Assembly: GCA_038532435.1 (NCBI GenBank)
Contig: JBCBAP010000043.1
Location: forward strand, 1-30,085
Reading direction: 5' to 3'
From: JBCBAP01 sp038532435
GTDB taxonomy: Bacteria; Pseudomonadota; Alphaproteobacteria; Rhodobacterales; Rhodobacteraceae
DNA length: 30,085 bases
Shown here one piece after another: positions 16,197 to 23,017 of the stretch (position 1 is the stretch's first letter; every line of letters begins with the position of its first letter). Position numbers and translations under genes: made by a program. Below the pieces are notes generated by a model that searched no databases, had not been told where the DNA came from, and worked only from the letters and a program-made list of their open reading frames with translations.

Positions 16197-17531
16197 ATGA
16201 GTGTGACCGAGCGGATCGCATCCCGCGTCGTATCTCCGCGCGCGGTGGAGGTGACGACATCCACGGGCACGCGCTCCTACAGGTTCAGCGCCACAGGGCA
16301 GCTTCTGACCGGCCTTTCCGCCTTCGCGCTTCTGGGCTGGACCGTCTATGCGAGCGTCGACAGCTTCGTCGGTCAGATCGAGACGCCGGTCGCTGGCGCG
16401 CAGGGCGCGGTGCTGCGTTCCGCCTACGAACGCCGGATCGAAGAGCTTGCCGCAGACCGGGACATGGCGCTCGCCGGACAGGCGGAACTGCGCACCCAGC
16501 TCGATACCGCCGTGGCGACGCTGGGCACCTATCAGGGCCAGCTTGAGACACGCACGCAGATGGAGGCGCAATACGCGACGGAAAGCGACGCGCTGTCCCG
16601 CAGGCTCGCAGCCCAGACCGCACAGGTGACCGAGCTGCGCCGCGATCTGGAACATGCGCAAACCGCCCTCGCGGTGCGGGAGGCTGAGCTTGCCACGCTC
16701 ACCGGCGCGCACGACAATTTGGAAGCAACGGTCGGCCATCTGGCCAAGGGTCTCACGACCGCCGCCGACACGCGGGGTGTGCTCGACGCGGACCGGGCTG
16801 AGCTTGCGGACCGGGTGGAGACGCTGGAGGCCGATCTCATCCTCACCGAGCAGCGCCACGACCGGGTGATGTCCCGGCTCGAAGGTGCGGTGCAATCGAA
16901 CCTCGACCTGCTGGAGGGGATGTTTGCCCGGTCCGGCGCGGACCTCGATGACATCCTGGCAACCGTGCGCGACGACTATTCCGGCACCGGTGGACCCGAC
17001 ATCCCGCTGCTGCCCGGGGATGATGAGGGGGCAACCCTCGAACTCGATCCACAGCGCAGCCGCCTTCACGATCTTCTGTTCGGCTTTGACCGGCTCAACA
17101 TGATGACGGTGGCCGCGCGGAACATGCCGTTCGCGACCCCTGTCGAGGCGAGCTATCGGCAGACCTCCGGCTTTGGCCCGCGGCGCGATCCGATCAACCG
17201 GCGCACGCGCATGCACAACGGGCTCGACTTCGCCGCCCGCACCGGCACGCCGATCCTCGCACCGGCGGATGGCACTGTCGTGTCCGCGGAGCGTCAGCGC
17301 GGCTTTGGCAACCTGATCAAAATCAGGCATGATTTCGGCTATGAGACCTTGTATGCTCACCTCAGCCGGATCAGGGTAAAGGTGGGAGACCGCGTCACCC
17401 GGGGTGACCGGATCGGCGACATGGGCTCCACCGGCCGCAGCACCGGATCGCATTTGCACTACGAGGTCCATCTCGACGGCAAGCCCGTCGATCCCTTGAA
17501 CTATCTAAAGGCAGCACGCAATGTTCTCTAA
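16197..17531 (+). CDS. Membrane-anchored M23 family metallopeptidase with coiled coil
   Basis: A 444-residue probable peptidoglycan hydrolase. A short basic cytoplasmic N-terminus precedes one membrane helix (34-53). A long coiled coil follows (about 72-240, rich in E, A, L, R), and then a C-terminal LytM/M23 domain (about 315-440). Zinc ligands are visible: H340 and D344 in HNGLDF and H421 in HLHYEVH, with catalytic H388 in YAHLS, so the enzyme should be active. The start at ATG 16197 has AGGGGG about 10 bases upstream; the frame is open further up but overlaps the DUF455 gene. Its end overlaps the bactofilin gene by 11 bases. Such peptidase-bactofilin pairs are known in cell-shape control (Helicobacter Csd1-CcmA, and similar pairs elsewhere), so the bactofilin may localise this enzyme. 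Confidence 0.92.
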   Translation: MSVTERIASRVVSPRAVEVTTSTGTRSYRFSATGQLLTGLSAFALLGWTVYASVDSFVGQIETPVAGAQGAVLRSAYERRIEELAADRDMALAGQAELRTQLDTAVATLGTYQGQLETRTQMEAQYATESDALSRRLAAQTAQVTELRRDLEHAQTALAVREAELATLTGAHDNLEATVGHLAKGLTTAADTRGVLDADRAELADRVETLEADLILTEQRHDRVMSRLEGAVQSNLDLLEGMFARSGADLDDILATVRDDYSGTGGPDIPLLPGDDEGATLELDPQRSRLHDLLFGFDRLNMMTVAARNMPFATPVEASYRQTSGFGPRRDPINRRTRMHNGLDFAARTGTPILAPADGTVVSAERQRGFGNLIKIRHDFGYETLYAHLSRIRVKVGDRVTRGDRIGDMGSTGRSTGSHLHYEVHLDGKPVDPLNYLKAARNVL

Positions 17532-18012
17532 GAGCAAGATCAACGACCCGATCGAACCGAAATCCCCCGGTGCCACGCCTGCGCCGAACCCCGCACCGGC
17601 AGCGAGCGCGTCGAAGCCCGCGCCTGCCCCCGCGGCGGCACCCAAGCCCAAGCCGGCCCCGTCCGTCCTGTCCTCCGATCTGACCATCAAGGGCAACCTT
17701 GAGACCTCCGGCGACATCCAGATCGAGGGCACCGTGGAGGGTGACATCCGCGCCCACCTGCTGACCGTCGGCGAGGGTGCGACCGTGCGCGGTGAGGTGG
17801 TCGCGGACGATCTCGTGGTCAATGGCCGCGTCGTGGGCCGGGTGCGGGGCCTGAAGGTGCGCCTCACCTCCTCCGCCCGGGTCGAGGGTGACATCATCCA
17901 CAAGACGATCGCGATCGAAAGCGGTGCGCATTTTGAGGGCTCCGTCCAGCGCAGCGACGATCCGCTCAGCACCGGCACCGCGCCGAAGGCACCCGCGGCG
18001 GACGCGGGCTGA
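17521..18012 (+). CDS. Bactofilin (polymer-forming cytoskeletal protein)
   Basis: A 163-residue bactofilin, a nucleotide-free polymer that scaffolds cell-wall enzymes at the membrane. The N-terminal 50 residues are Pro/Ala/Lys rich and disordered. The core (about 50-150) is a right-handed beta helix with short repeats seen as LTIKGNLETSGDIQIEGTVEGDI, VNGRVVGRV and SSARVEGDIIHKTIAIESGAHFEGSV. The start at ATG 17521 lies inside the last codons of the M23 peptidase gene in another frame, which implies translational coupling. The C-terminal tail is short and Ala/Pro rich. The family and length are clear; which cell structure it organises cannot be told. Confidence 0.95.
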   Translation: MFSKSKINDPIEPKSPGATPAPNPAPAASASKPAPAPAAAPKPKPAPSVLSSDLTIKGNLETSGDIQIEGTVEGDIRAHLLTVGEGATVRGEVVADDLVVNGRVVGRVRGLKVRLTSSARVEGDIIHKTIAIESGAHFEGSVQRSDDPLSTGTAPKAPAADAG

Positions 18013-18054
18013 GACCACCCCGGGCGGTGCCAGCGCAGTCAGTGGCGCGCGCAT

Positions 18055-18080
18055 CGCCGCCGGGAATATTTGATGACTGC
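18055..18080 (+). repeat. Short intergenic repeat, copy 1 (GGGAATATTTGA core)
   Basis: GGGAATATTTGATG at 18062-18075, preceded by CGCC, closely resembles GGGGATATTTGACG on the minus strand at 22861-22874 (12 of 14 bases). It lies between the bactofilin stop and the kynU start, 27 bases before the GTG. From memory, similar sequences recur between genes in Rhodobacterales, but their function is unknown to me. Confidence 0.45.
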
Positions 18081-18101
18081 AGATCGGGGGAGAGATAAAG
18101 C

Positions 18102-19295
18102 GTGCGTGATTTCCCCTCCCGTCGCGACCTCTTCAACCTGCCCGATGGCCTAATCTACCTCGACGGCAACAGCCTCGGCCCCCTGCCCCGCGCAGCGGAG
18201 GCCCGGGTGGCAGAGGTGATGCGCGCCGAATGGGGCGAGATGATCATCCGCGGCTGGAACGAGGCCTGCTGGATGGCGGCCCCGCGCCGCATCGGCGACC
18301 GGGTCGGCGCCCTCATCGGCGCGGCGGAGGGTACGGTCGTGATGGGCGACACGCTCTCGGTCAAGGTCTACCAAGCGGTCGCGAGCGCGCTTGAGATGCG
18401 CCCGGACCGGCGGGTCATCCTCAGCGACAGCGGTAACTTTCCGACGGACCTCTACATGGCGGAGGGATTGGTCCGGACGCTCGACCGCGGACACGAGTTG
18501 CGGGTTGTGGAGCCCGGGGATGTCGCCGGGGCGATCACCGACGAGGTCGCGGTGCTGATGATCACCGAGGTCGACTACCGCACCGGGCGCCTTCACGATA
18601 TGGCCGATCTGACCCGTCGGGCCCACGCGGCGGGCGCGCTCACGGTCTGGGACCTTGCCCACTCCGCAGGCGCGATTGAGGTGGATGTGACTGCGGCCAA
18701 GGCGGACTTCGCCGTCGGTTGCACCTACAAGTATCTCAACGGCGGGCCCGGTGCGCCCGCGTTCATCTACGTGGCCCCGGAGCATGCGGAGGTGGCGCGG
18801 CCTGCGCTCTCCGGCTGGCTCGGTCACGAGTCCCCCTTCGCGTTCGATCTCGACTATCGCCCCGGCGCGGGCATCGACAGGATGCGCGTTGGCACGCCGC
18901 CGGTGATCCAGCTTGCCTCCCTCGACGCGGCACTCGATGCCTGGGACGGGGTGGACATGGGGGAGATCAGGGCAGCCTCGATCCGCCTGTCCGAAAGGTT
19001 CATCGCAGAGGTCGAGGCGCGCTGCCCGACCCTTGAGCTTGCGAGCCCCCGGGATCCCCGCGCCCGCGGCTCCCAGGTCTCCTTCCGGTTCGAGAACGGG
19101 TACGCCGCGATGCAGGCACTGATCGCGCGGAACGTGATCGGGGACTTCCGCGCGCCGGACATCATGCGCTTTGGCTTCACACCGCTCTACCTCGATGAAG
19201 CGGAGGTTGCGCGCGCGGCGGAGATCCTCGCCGAGATCATCGACACCCGGGCCTGGGACCACCCGGAATACCACCGGCGGGCCGCGGTCACGTGA
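18102..19295 (+). CDS. kynU: Kynureninase
   Basis: A 397-residue PLP enzyme that cleaves kynurenine to anthranilate and alanine, or 3-hydroxykynurenine to 3-hydroxyanthranilate, in tryptophan breakdown. The N-terminus has IYLDGNSLGPLP. The PLP-linked lysine is K210 in GCTYKYLNGGPGAPAF. Cofactor contacts D184 and H187 are in WDLAHSAGA. SDSGNFPTDLYMAEGL is a further family block. It starts with GTG at 18102, with GGAGA 9 bases upstream. The last 4 bases overlap the kynA start (GTGA). With kynA, this makes an anthranilate branch of tryptophan degradation. The formamidase gene kynB is not in the window, so that step must be encoded elsewhere. Confidence 0.96.
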   Translation: MRDFPSRRDLFNLPDGLIYLDGNSLGPLPRAAEARVAEVMRAEWGEMIIRGWNEACWMAAPRRIGDRVGALIGAAEGTVVMGDTLSVKVYQAVASALEMRPDRRVILSDSGNFPTDLYMAEGLVRTLDRGHELRVVEPGDVAGAITDEVAVLMITEVDYRTGRLHDMADLTRRAHAAGALTVWDLAHSAGAIEVDVTAAKADFAVGCTYKYLNGGPGAPAFIYVAPEHAEVARPALSGWLGHESPFAFDLDYRPGAGIDRMRVGTPPVIQLASLDAALDAWDGVDMGEIRAASIRLSERFIAEVEARCPTLELASPRDPRARGSQVSFRFENGYAAMQALIARNVIGDFRAPDIMRFGFTPLYLDEAEVARAAEILAEIIDTRAWDHPEYHRRAAVT

Positions 19296-20122
19296 GCACG
19301 GATCCCGAGCAGCACGGCGCGCAGATGTCCTTCGACGGGCGGATGTCCTACACGGACTATCTGCAGCTTGACCGCATTCTGGGCGCGCAGAAGCCACTCT
19401 CCGATGCCCATGACGAGATGCTGTTCATCGTCCAGCACCAGACCAGCGAGCTCTGGATGCGGTTGGCGCTGCACGAGCTGACCGCGGCGCGGGCGGCGAT
19501 CCTGGAGGACCGGCTCGCGGGCGCGTTCAAAATGCTCGCCCGGGTCGCCCGGATCTTCGAACAGCTCAACTCCGCCTGGGACGTGCTGCGCACCATGACG
19601 CCGAGCGAGTATACCGAGTTTCGCGAGAGCCTCGGGCAGTCTTCCGGCTTTCAGTCCCACCAGTACCGTCTGATCGAATACACCGTGGGCAACCGCAACC
19701 TTGCGATGCTGCGCCCCCACGCCCACCGCCCGGACCTGACCGAGGCGCTGGAGGCGGAGCTTGCACGCCCGAGCCTCTATGACGCGGCCTTGCGCAGGCT
19801 CTCCCTGGGCGGCATCCCGGTGCCAGAGGCAGTTCTCGAGCGGGACCCGCGCGCGCCCTACGCCGCGGACCCGGGCGTGGCGGCCGCCTGGGCGCAGGTT
19901 TACCGCGATCCCGAAACCCACTGGCCGCTCTACGAACTGGCGGAGAAGCTGGTGGACTTCGAGGATTATTTCCGCCGCTGGCGGTTCAACCACGTCACGA
20001 CCGTGGAGCGCGTGATAGGCTTCAAGCGGGGCACCGGCGGCACCGGCGGCGTCAGCTACCTGCGGCGGATGCTCGAGGTCGAGCTCTTCCCCGAACTCTG
20101 GCATGTGAGGACCGATCTATGA
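19292..20122 (+). CDS. kynA: Tryptophan 2,3-dioxygenase
   Basis: A 276-residue heme dioxygenase that opens the indole ring of tryptophan to N-formylkynurenine, the first step of the pathway. The N-terminal MSYTDYLQLDRILGAQ and FIVQHQTSELWMRL (with H49, the substrate-site histidine) are diagnostic. FGFQSHQYRLIEY-like sequence (SSGFQSHQYR) follows, the axial heme ligand is H234 in RFNHVTTVERVIG, and the mobile GTGGTGG loop comes directly after. Translation starts with GTG at 19292, overlapping kynU by 4 bases. The stop overlaps the next start in ATGA, so three genes form one coupled operon. Length is normal for bacterial TDO. Confidence 0.97.
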   Translation: MSTDPEQHGAQMSFDGRMSYTDYLQLDRILGAQKPLSDAHDEMLFIVQHQTSELWMRLALHELTAARAAILEDRLAGAFKMLARVARIFEQLNSAWDVLRTMTPSEYTEFRESLGQSSGFQSHQYRLIEYTVGNRNLAMLRPHAHRPDLTEALEAELARPSLYDAALRRLSLGGIPVPEAVLERDPRAPYAADPGVAAAWAQVYRDPETHWPLYELAEKLVDFEDYFRRWRFNHVTTVERVIGFKRGTGGTGGVSYLRRMLEVELFPELWHVRTDL

Positions 20123-20355
20123 GCGCCGTTTTCGTCCAGCTCCGGTGCAAACCCGGCACCACCTACGAGGTGGCGGATGCGATCTACGAAAAGGAGATCG
20201 TATCTGAAATGTATTCAACATCAGGTGAGTATGACCTGTTGTTGAAGCTTTACATTCCCAAGGGCGAGGATGTGGGCAAGTATATCAACGCCATGATCCT
20301 CGATATCCCGAACATCGACCGGTCTCTCACAACACTCACCTTTCAGGCGTTTTAG
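20119..20355 (+). CDS. Stand-alone Lrp/AsnC ligand-binding (RAM) domain protein
   Basis: A 78-residue protein made only of the effector-binding (RAM, alpha-beta sandwich) domain of Lrp/AsnC regulators: VFVQLRCKPGTTYEVADAI, SEMYSTSGEYDLLLKLY and ITTLTFQAF-like end (RSLTTLTFQAF). There is no DNA-binding helix-turn-helix and no room for one, because the ATG overlaps the kynA stop (ATGA). RAM-only proteins are known to form dimers or larger rings that bind amino acids. Placed at the end of the kynurenine operon, it may sense tryptophan or a pathway intermediate, or modulate a full-length Lrp-type regulator elsewhere. The first part is observation and family knowledge; the role is inference. Its stop converges with the next gene, sharing bases 20352-20355. 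Confidence 0.88.
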   Translation: MSAVFVQLRCKPGTTYEVADAIYEKEIVSEMYSTSGEYDLLLKLYIPKGEDVGKYINAMILDIPNIDRSLTTLTFQAF

Positions 20356-20732
20356 CACGGGCTTTCCCGCCGGTCCGGCGTGGAGAGGTTCAGCGGCAGA
20401 CGCTGATCCGCGATCGCCAGCACCGCCATGTCCCGGCCTCCGGTCTGGAGTGCCGCGTTGTTCACCGACAGCGCCGCGCGCCGCCCATCGGTGCAGACGA
20501 GGACCACGGTCTGGGTCTGGGAGAGGTCGACCATATCCACCATACCCCGGCAGGTCGAACCCTGCTCCAGGGTCAGGCACACGGTTCCAAGGCGCACATT
20601 GGTCTGCTGGATGAACGCGCCGCGCACCGCGTCGCGATCCTCCCGTCCGGAAATTTCCGTCACCCGCGGCGCATCGGAGGCGCCCCCGCAGGCCAGAAGT
20701 GCGAACGCAGTCGCAACAGCCCATCTGCCCAT
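20352..20732 (-). CDS. Small predicted lipoprotein
   Basis: A 126-residue protein with a lipoprotein signal: MGRWAVATAFALLAC, with C15 as the likely acylated cysteine, followed by GGASDAP. The mature part has three more cysteines (VCLTLE, STCRGM, VLVCTDG) plus one at the C-terminus (ESPC). The first three may form disulfides in the periplasm. I do not recognise the family. The ATG at 20732 was chosen because GGGAGG lies 8 bases upstream; another in-frame ATG at 20747 lies just before that site. It converges on the RAM-domain gene with a 4-base overlap. Placement beside the kyn operon is probably incidental. Confidence 0.7.
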   Translation of the reverse strand: MGRWAVATAFALLACGGASDAPRVTEISGREDRDAVRGAFIQQTNVRLGTVCLTLEQGSTCRGMVDMVDLSQTQTVVLVCTDGRRAALSVNNAALQTGGRDMAVLAIADQRLPLNLSTPDRRESPC

Positions 20733-20811
20733 CACCCGGCCTCCCATCCTGAGCGGATCGTCGGCGATCTCCCTTAAGGAACTGTTGAGCCGCGGCCAGG
20801 CGGGCCCCACC

Positions 20812-21601
20812 TCACCCGGAGGTCCCGTGCGACCTCTGCTGCGCCTCGCGCTCCCGCCTGCCCGTGCGTTGGCGCAGGGGCGCACCACTCCAAGCGCAGT
20901 TGTCGATCAGAAGGTGGCCACGGCGTTCCCAAAGATCAACACACTGCGGATGCAGGATCCACCTGAAAGGCCCGGGGACCAGCGCGCAGCGCGTCACGAT
21001 CCGTCTGCTCTTCACCTATCCGGTTGCGCAGCTCCGGAAATAGCAGCTCACGATTAAAGGTTTCGTTCGTGCCGTTATCTATGACGACCAGATCAAGATC
21101 ACCAGCCTCAGCGCCCGGAGGGGCGAGATAAAGGCCTGCGCCACGTCTACTTCGGCATCTCGGCCTCCCCTGCACCGGAAGAGACCGGCCCAATCACGCA
21201 GAAACATCCACGCACCACCTACCGGAATCGCGCGATACGCGCCGTCACCCTGCGCCACGCGATCGACGAGGAGATGCTGGGCCCCGGAAAACCCGACCCA
21301 TGTCGAACCACTCGGTGGGAAGAACAGCGCGGTGCCGGATGAGGAGGCACCCGGGGCGCGCCTGCCGGATACGCTGACCGTCGACCTCGAAGGCCCATCG
21401 CCCCACGAACGCAGTGCACTTGCGGGCGGGACGAACCGCAAACCCCCGAGCTCGCACCCAAACCGAACCCGCGACCTGCTTCCGCCTGTCCCACGGCTGC
21501 TGGCCTACTGCCAACATCTCTTCCGTTGATGAGTACCTGGCCGCCGATCCCAGCGCCCTCCGCCGGGGTGGGACAATGGCGGGCTGTCCCAAGTGGTCCA
21601 T
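20812..21601 (-). pseudogene. Gene-free stretch with fragments of a possible decayed gene
   Basis: About 890 bases between the lipoprotein start and the prfB stop hold no intact gene. On the minus strand, protein-like pieces appear in successive frames in one order: VGRWAFEVDGQRIRQARPG (about 21400), GAYRAIPVGGAWMFLRDWAG (about 21220), GDLDLVVIDNGTNETFNREL (about 21090) and RWILHPQCVDLWERRGHLL (about 20950). Their ordered arrangement in changing frames would fit one frameshifted gene of roughly 200 or more residues. I cannot assign a family, and the pieces could be chance in GC-rich DNA. Confidence 0.3.
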
Positions 21602-21626
21602 CGGTCGCGCCGCGCCCCCGGTACCG

Positions 21627-22751
21627 CTATTCGGCGTTCGCCTCTCCGCGGGATTTGCCGGTCACTTCCTGGGCGAGTGCGGCGGCCATAAAAGGGTCGA
21701 GCGCGCCATCAAGCACCCCCTGGCTGTCCGACGTCTCCTCCCGCGTCCGCAGATCCTTCACCATCTGGTAGGGCTGTAGCACGTAGGAGCGGATCTGGTT
21801 GCCCCAGCCCGCGTCCCCCTTGGCCTCGTGGGCATCCTGGATCGCCTGGTTGCGCTCCCGCATTTCCAGCTCGTAGAGCCGGGACTTCAGCGCCGCGAGG
21901 CAGTTCGCCCGGTTCTGGTGCTGGGATTTCTCGGAAGAGGTGACGACGATCCCGGTCGGGATGTGGGTCATCCGCACCGCCGAATCCGTCTTGTTCACGT
22001 GCTGGCCTCCGGCACCGGAGGACCGGAACGTGTCTGTCCGAATGTCCGCGGGATTGATCTCGATCTCGATCGTGTCGTCGATCACCGGATAGACCCAGAC
22101 CGAGCTGAAGGAAGTGTGCCGCTTCGCCGCGCTGTCGAAGGGGGAGATGCGGACAAGGCGGTGCACACCGCTCTCGGTTTTCAACCAGCCATAGGCGTTC
22201 TCGCCCCGGATCTGATAGGTAGCGGACTTGATCCCCGCCTCGTCCCCGGGGCTTTCGGAGATGAGCTCGACCTTGTAGCCCCGTTTCTCCGCCCAGCGGA
22301 CATACATACGCGCGAGCATCGAGGCCCAGTCGCAGCTTTCGGTCCCGCCCGCGCCGGCGTTGATCTCCAGAAAGGTATCGTTGCCGTCCGCCTCGCCATT
22401 GAGGAGCGCTTCGATCTCCTTCTGGGCGGCGCGGGTCTCGAGCGCGATGATGGCCGCCTCGGCCTCCTCGACGACCTCCGCATCCTCCTCCATCTCGCCG
22501 AGCTCGATGAGATCGATATTGTCCTGCAGTTCCCGCGCAATGCCCGTGGCCGTGTCGATGGAATCCGACAGTTTCTGCCGCTCCCGCATCAGCTTCTGCG
22601 CCCGCGCCGGGTCGTTCCAAAGATCCGGATCTTCGGACATGGCGTTGAGCTCTTCGAGCCGGTGGGCGGCGGTCTCCCAGCCGAGGCGCTGCTTCAGCAG
22701 CTCCACGGATTTGCGGATCGCCTCCACGGAATGTTCGGTTTCTGCGCGCAT
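21627..22751 (-). CDS. prfB: Peptide chain release factor 2
   Basis: A 374-residue class I release factor recognising UAA and UGA stops in the ribosomal A site. The peptidyl-hydrolysis GGQ is at 248-250 (SSGAGGQHVNKTDSAVR), and the stop-codon recognition SPF is at 203-205 (RISPFDSAAKRHTSF). The N-terminal helical domain is acidic (LGEMEEDAEVVEEAEAA). The gene is one continuous frame from ATG 22751, with no in-frame TGA near codon 25, so the programmed +1 frameshift known from E. coli prfB is absent here. The C-terminus (GKSRGEANAE) is normal. It is the last gene of the minus-strand amiC-mrcA-prfB series, separated from mrcA by 266 bases. Confidence 0.97.
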   Translation of the reverse strand: MRAETEHSVEAIRKSVELLKQRLGWETAAHRLEELNAMSEDPDLWNDPARAQKLMRERQKLSDSIDTATGIARELQDNIDLIELGEMEEDAEVVEEAEAAIIALETRAAQKEIEALLNGEADGNDTFLEINAGAGGTESCDWASMLARMYVRWAEKRGYKVELISESPGDEAGIKSATYQIRGENAYGWLKTESGVHRLVRISPFDSAAKRHTSFSSVWVYPVIDDTIEIEINPADIRTDTFRSSGAGGQHVNKTDSAVRMTHIPTGIVVTSSEKSQHQNRANCLAALKSRLYELEMRERNQAIQDAHEAKGDAGWGNQIRSYVLQPYQMVKDLRTREETSDSQGVLDGALDPFMAAALAQEVTGKSRGEANAE

Positions 22752-22850
22752 CGGATCTCGTGGTCCTTCCGGTCCAAACGGGTGAGACGCTTACATAATC
22801 CCCGGGGCGCGGAGCGTAAAGCCGCGATCTGGGCTCGACCGCGCCCCACG

Positions 22851-22883
22851 CTTCTTCTGGCGTCAAATATCCCCGCCGGAGGC
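22851..22883 (-). repeat. Short intergenic repeat, copy 2 (GGGGATATTTGA core)
   Basis: On the minus strand this reads GCCTCCGGCGGGGATATT, followed by TGACGCC and AGAAGAAG. The core matches copy 1 before kynU at 12 of 14 bases. It lies in the 266-base mrcA-prfB gap. Nearby, GGTCGCG (22909-22915) and CGCGACC (22925-22931) form a 7-base stem that might limit read-through from mrcA. From memory, this sequence type is common between genes in Rhodobacterales. Confidence 0.5.
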
Positions 22884-23017
22884 ACCCGCCCCGCGCCCCC
22901 CGTGCCCGGGTCGCGACAGGGCGACGCGACCAGCCAAGGGCGCCAACCGCCCGCAGGGCTCAGGGGAACGCGCCGTCAGGCGCACACCGCGACAGTGGAC
23001 CCGGGCACGGGCGGGTT

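Noticed and set aside
22600..22751. Programmed frameshift in prfB
   Set aside because: The gene is one uninterrupted frame with no TGA near codon 25.
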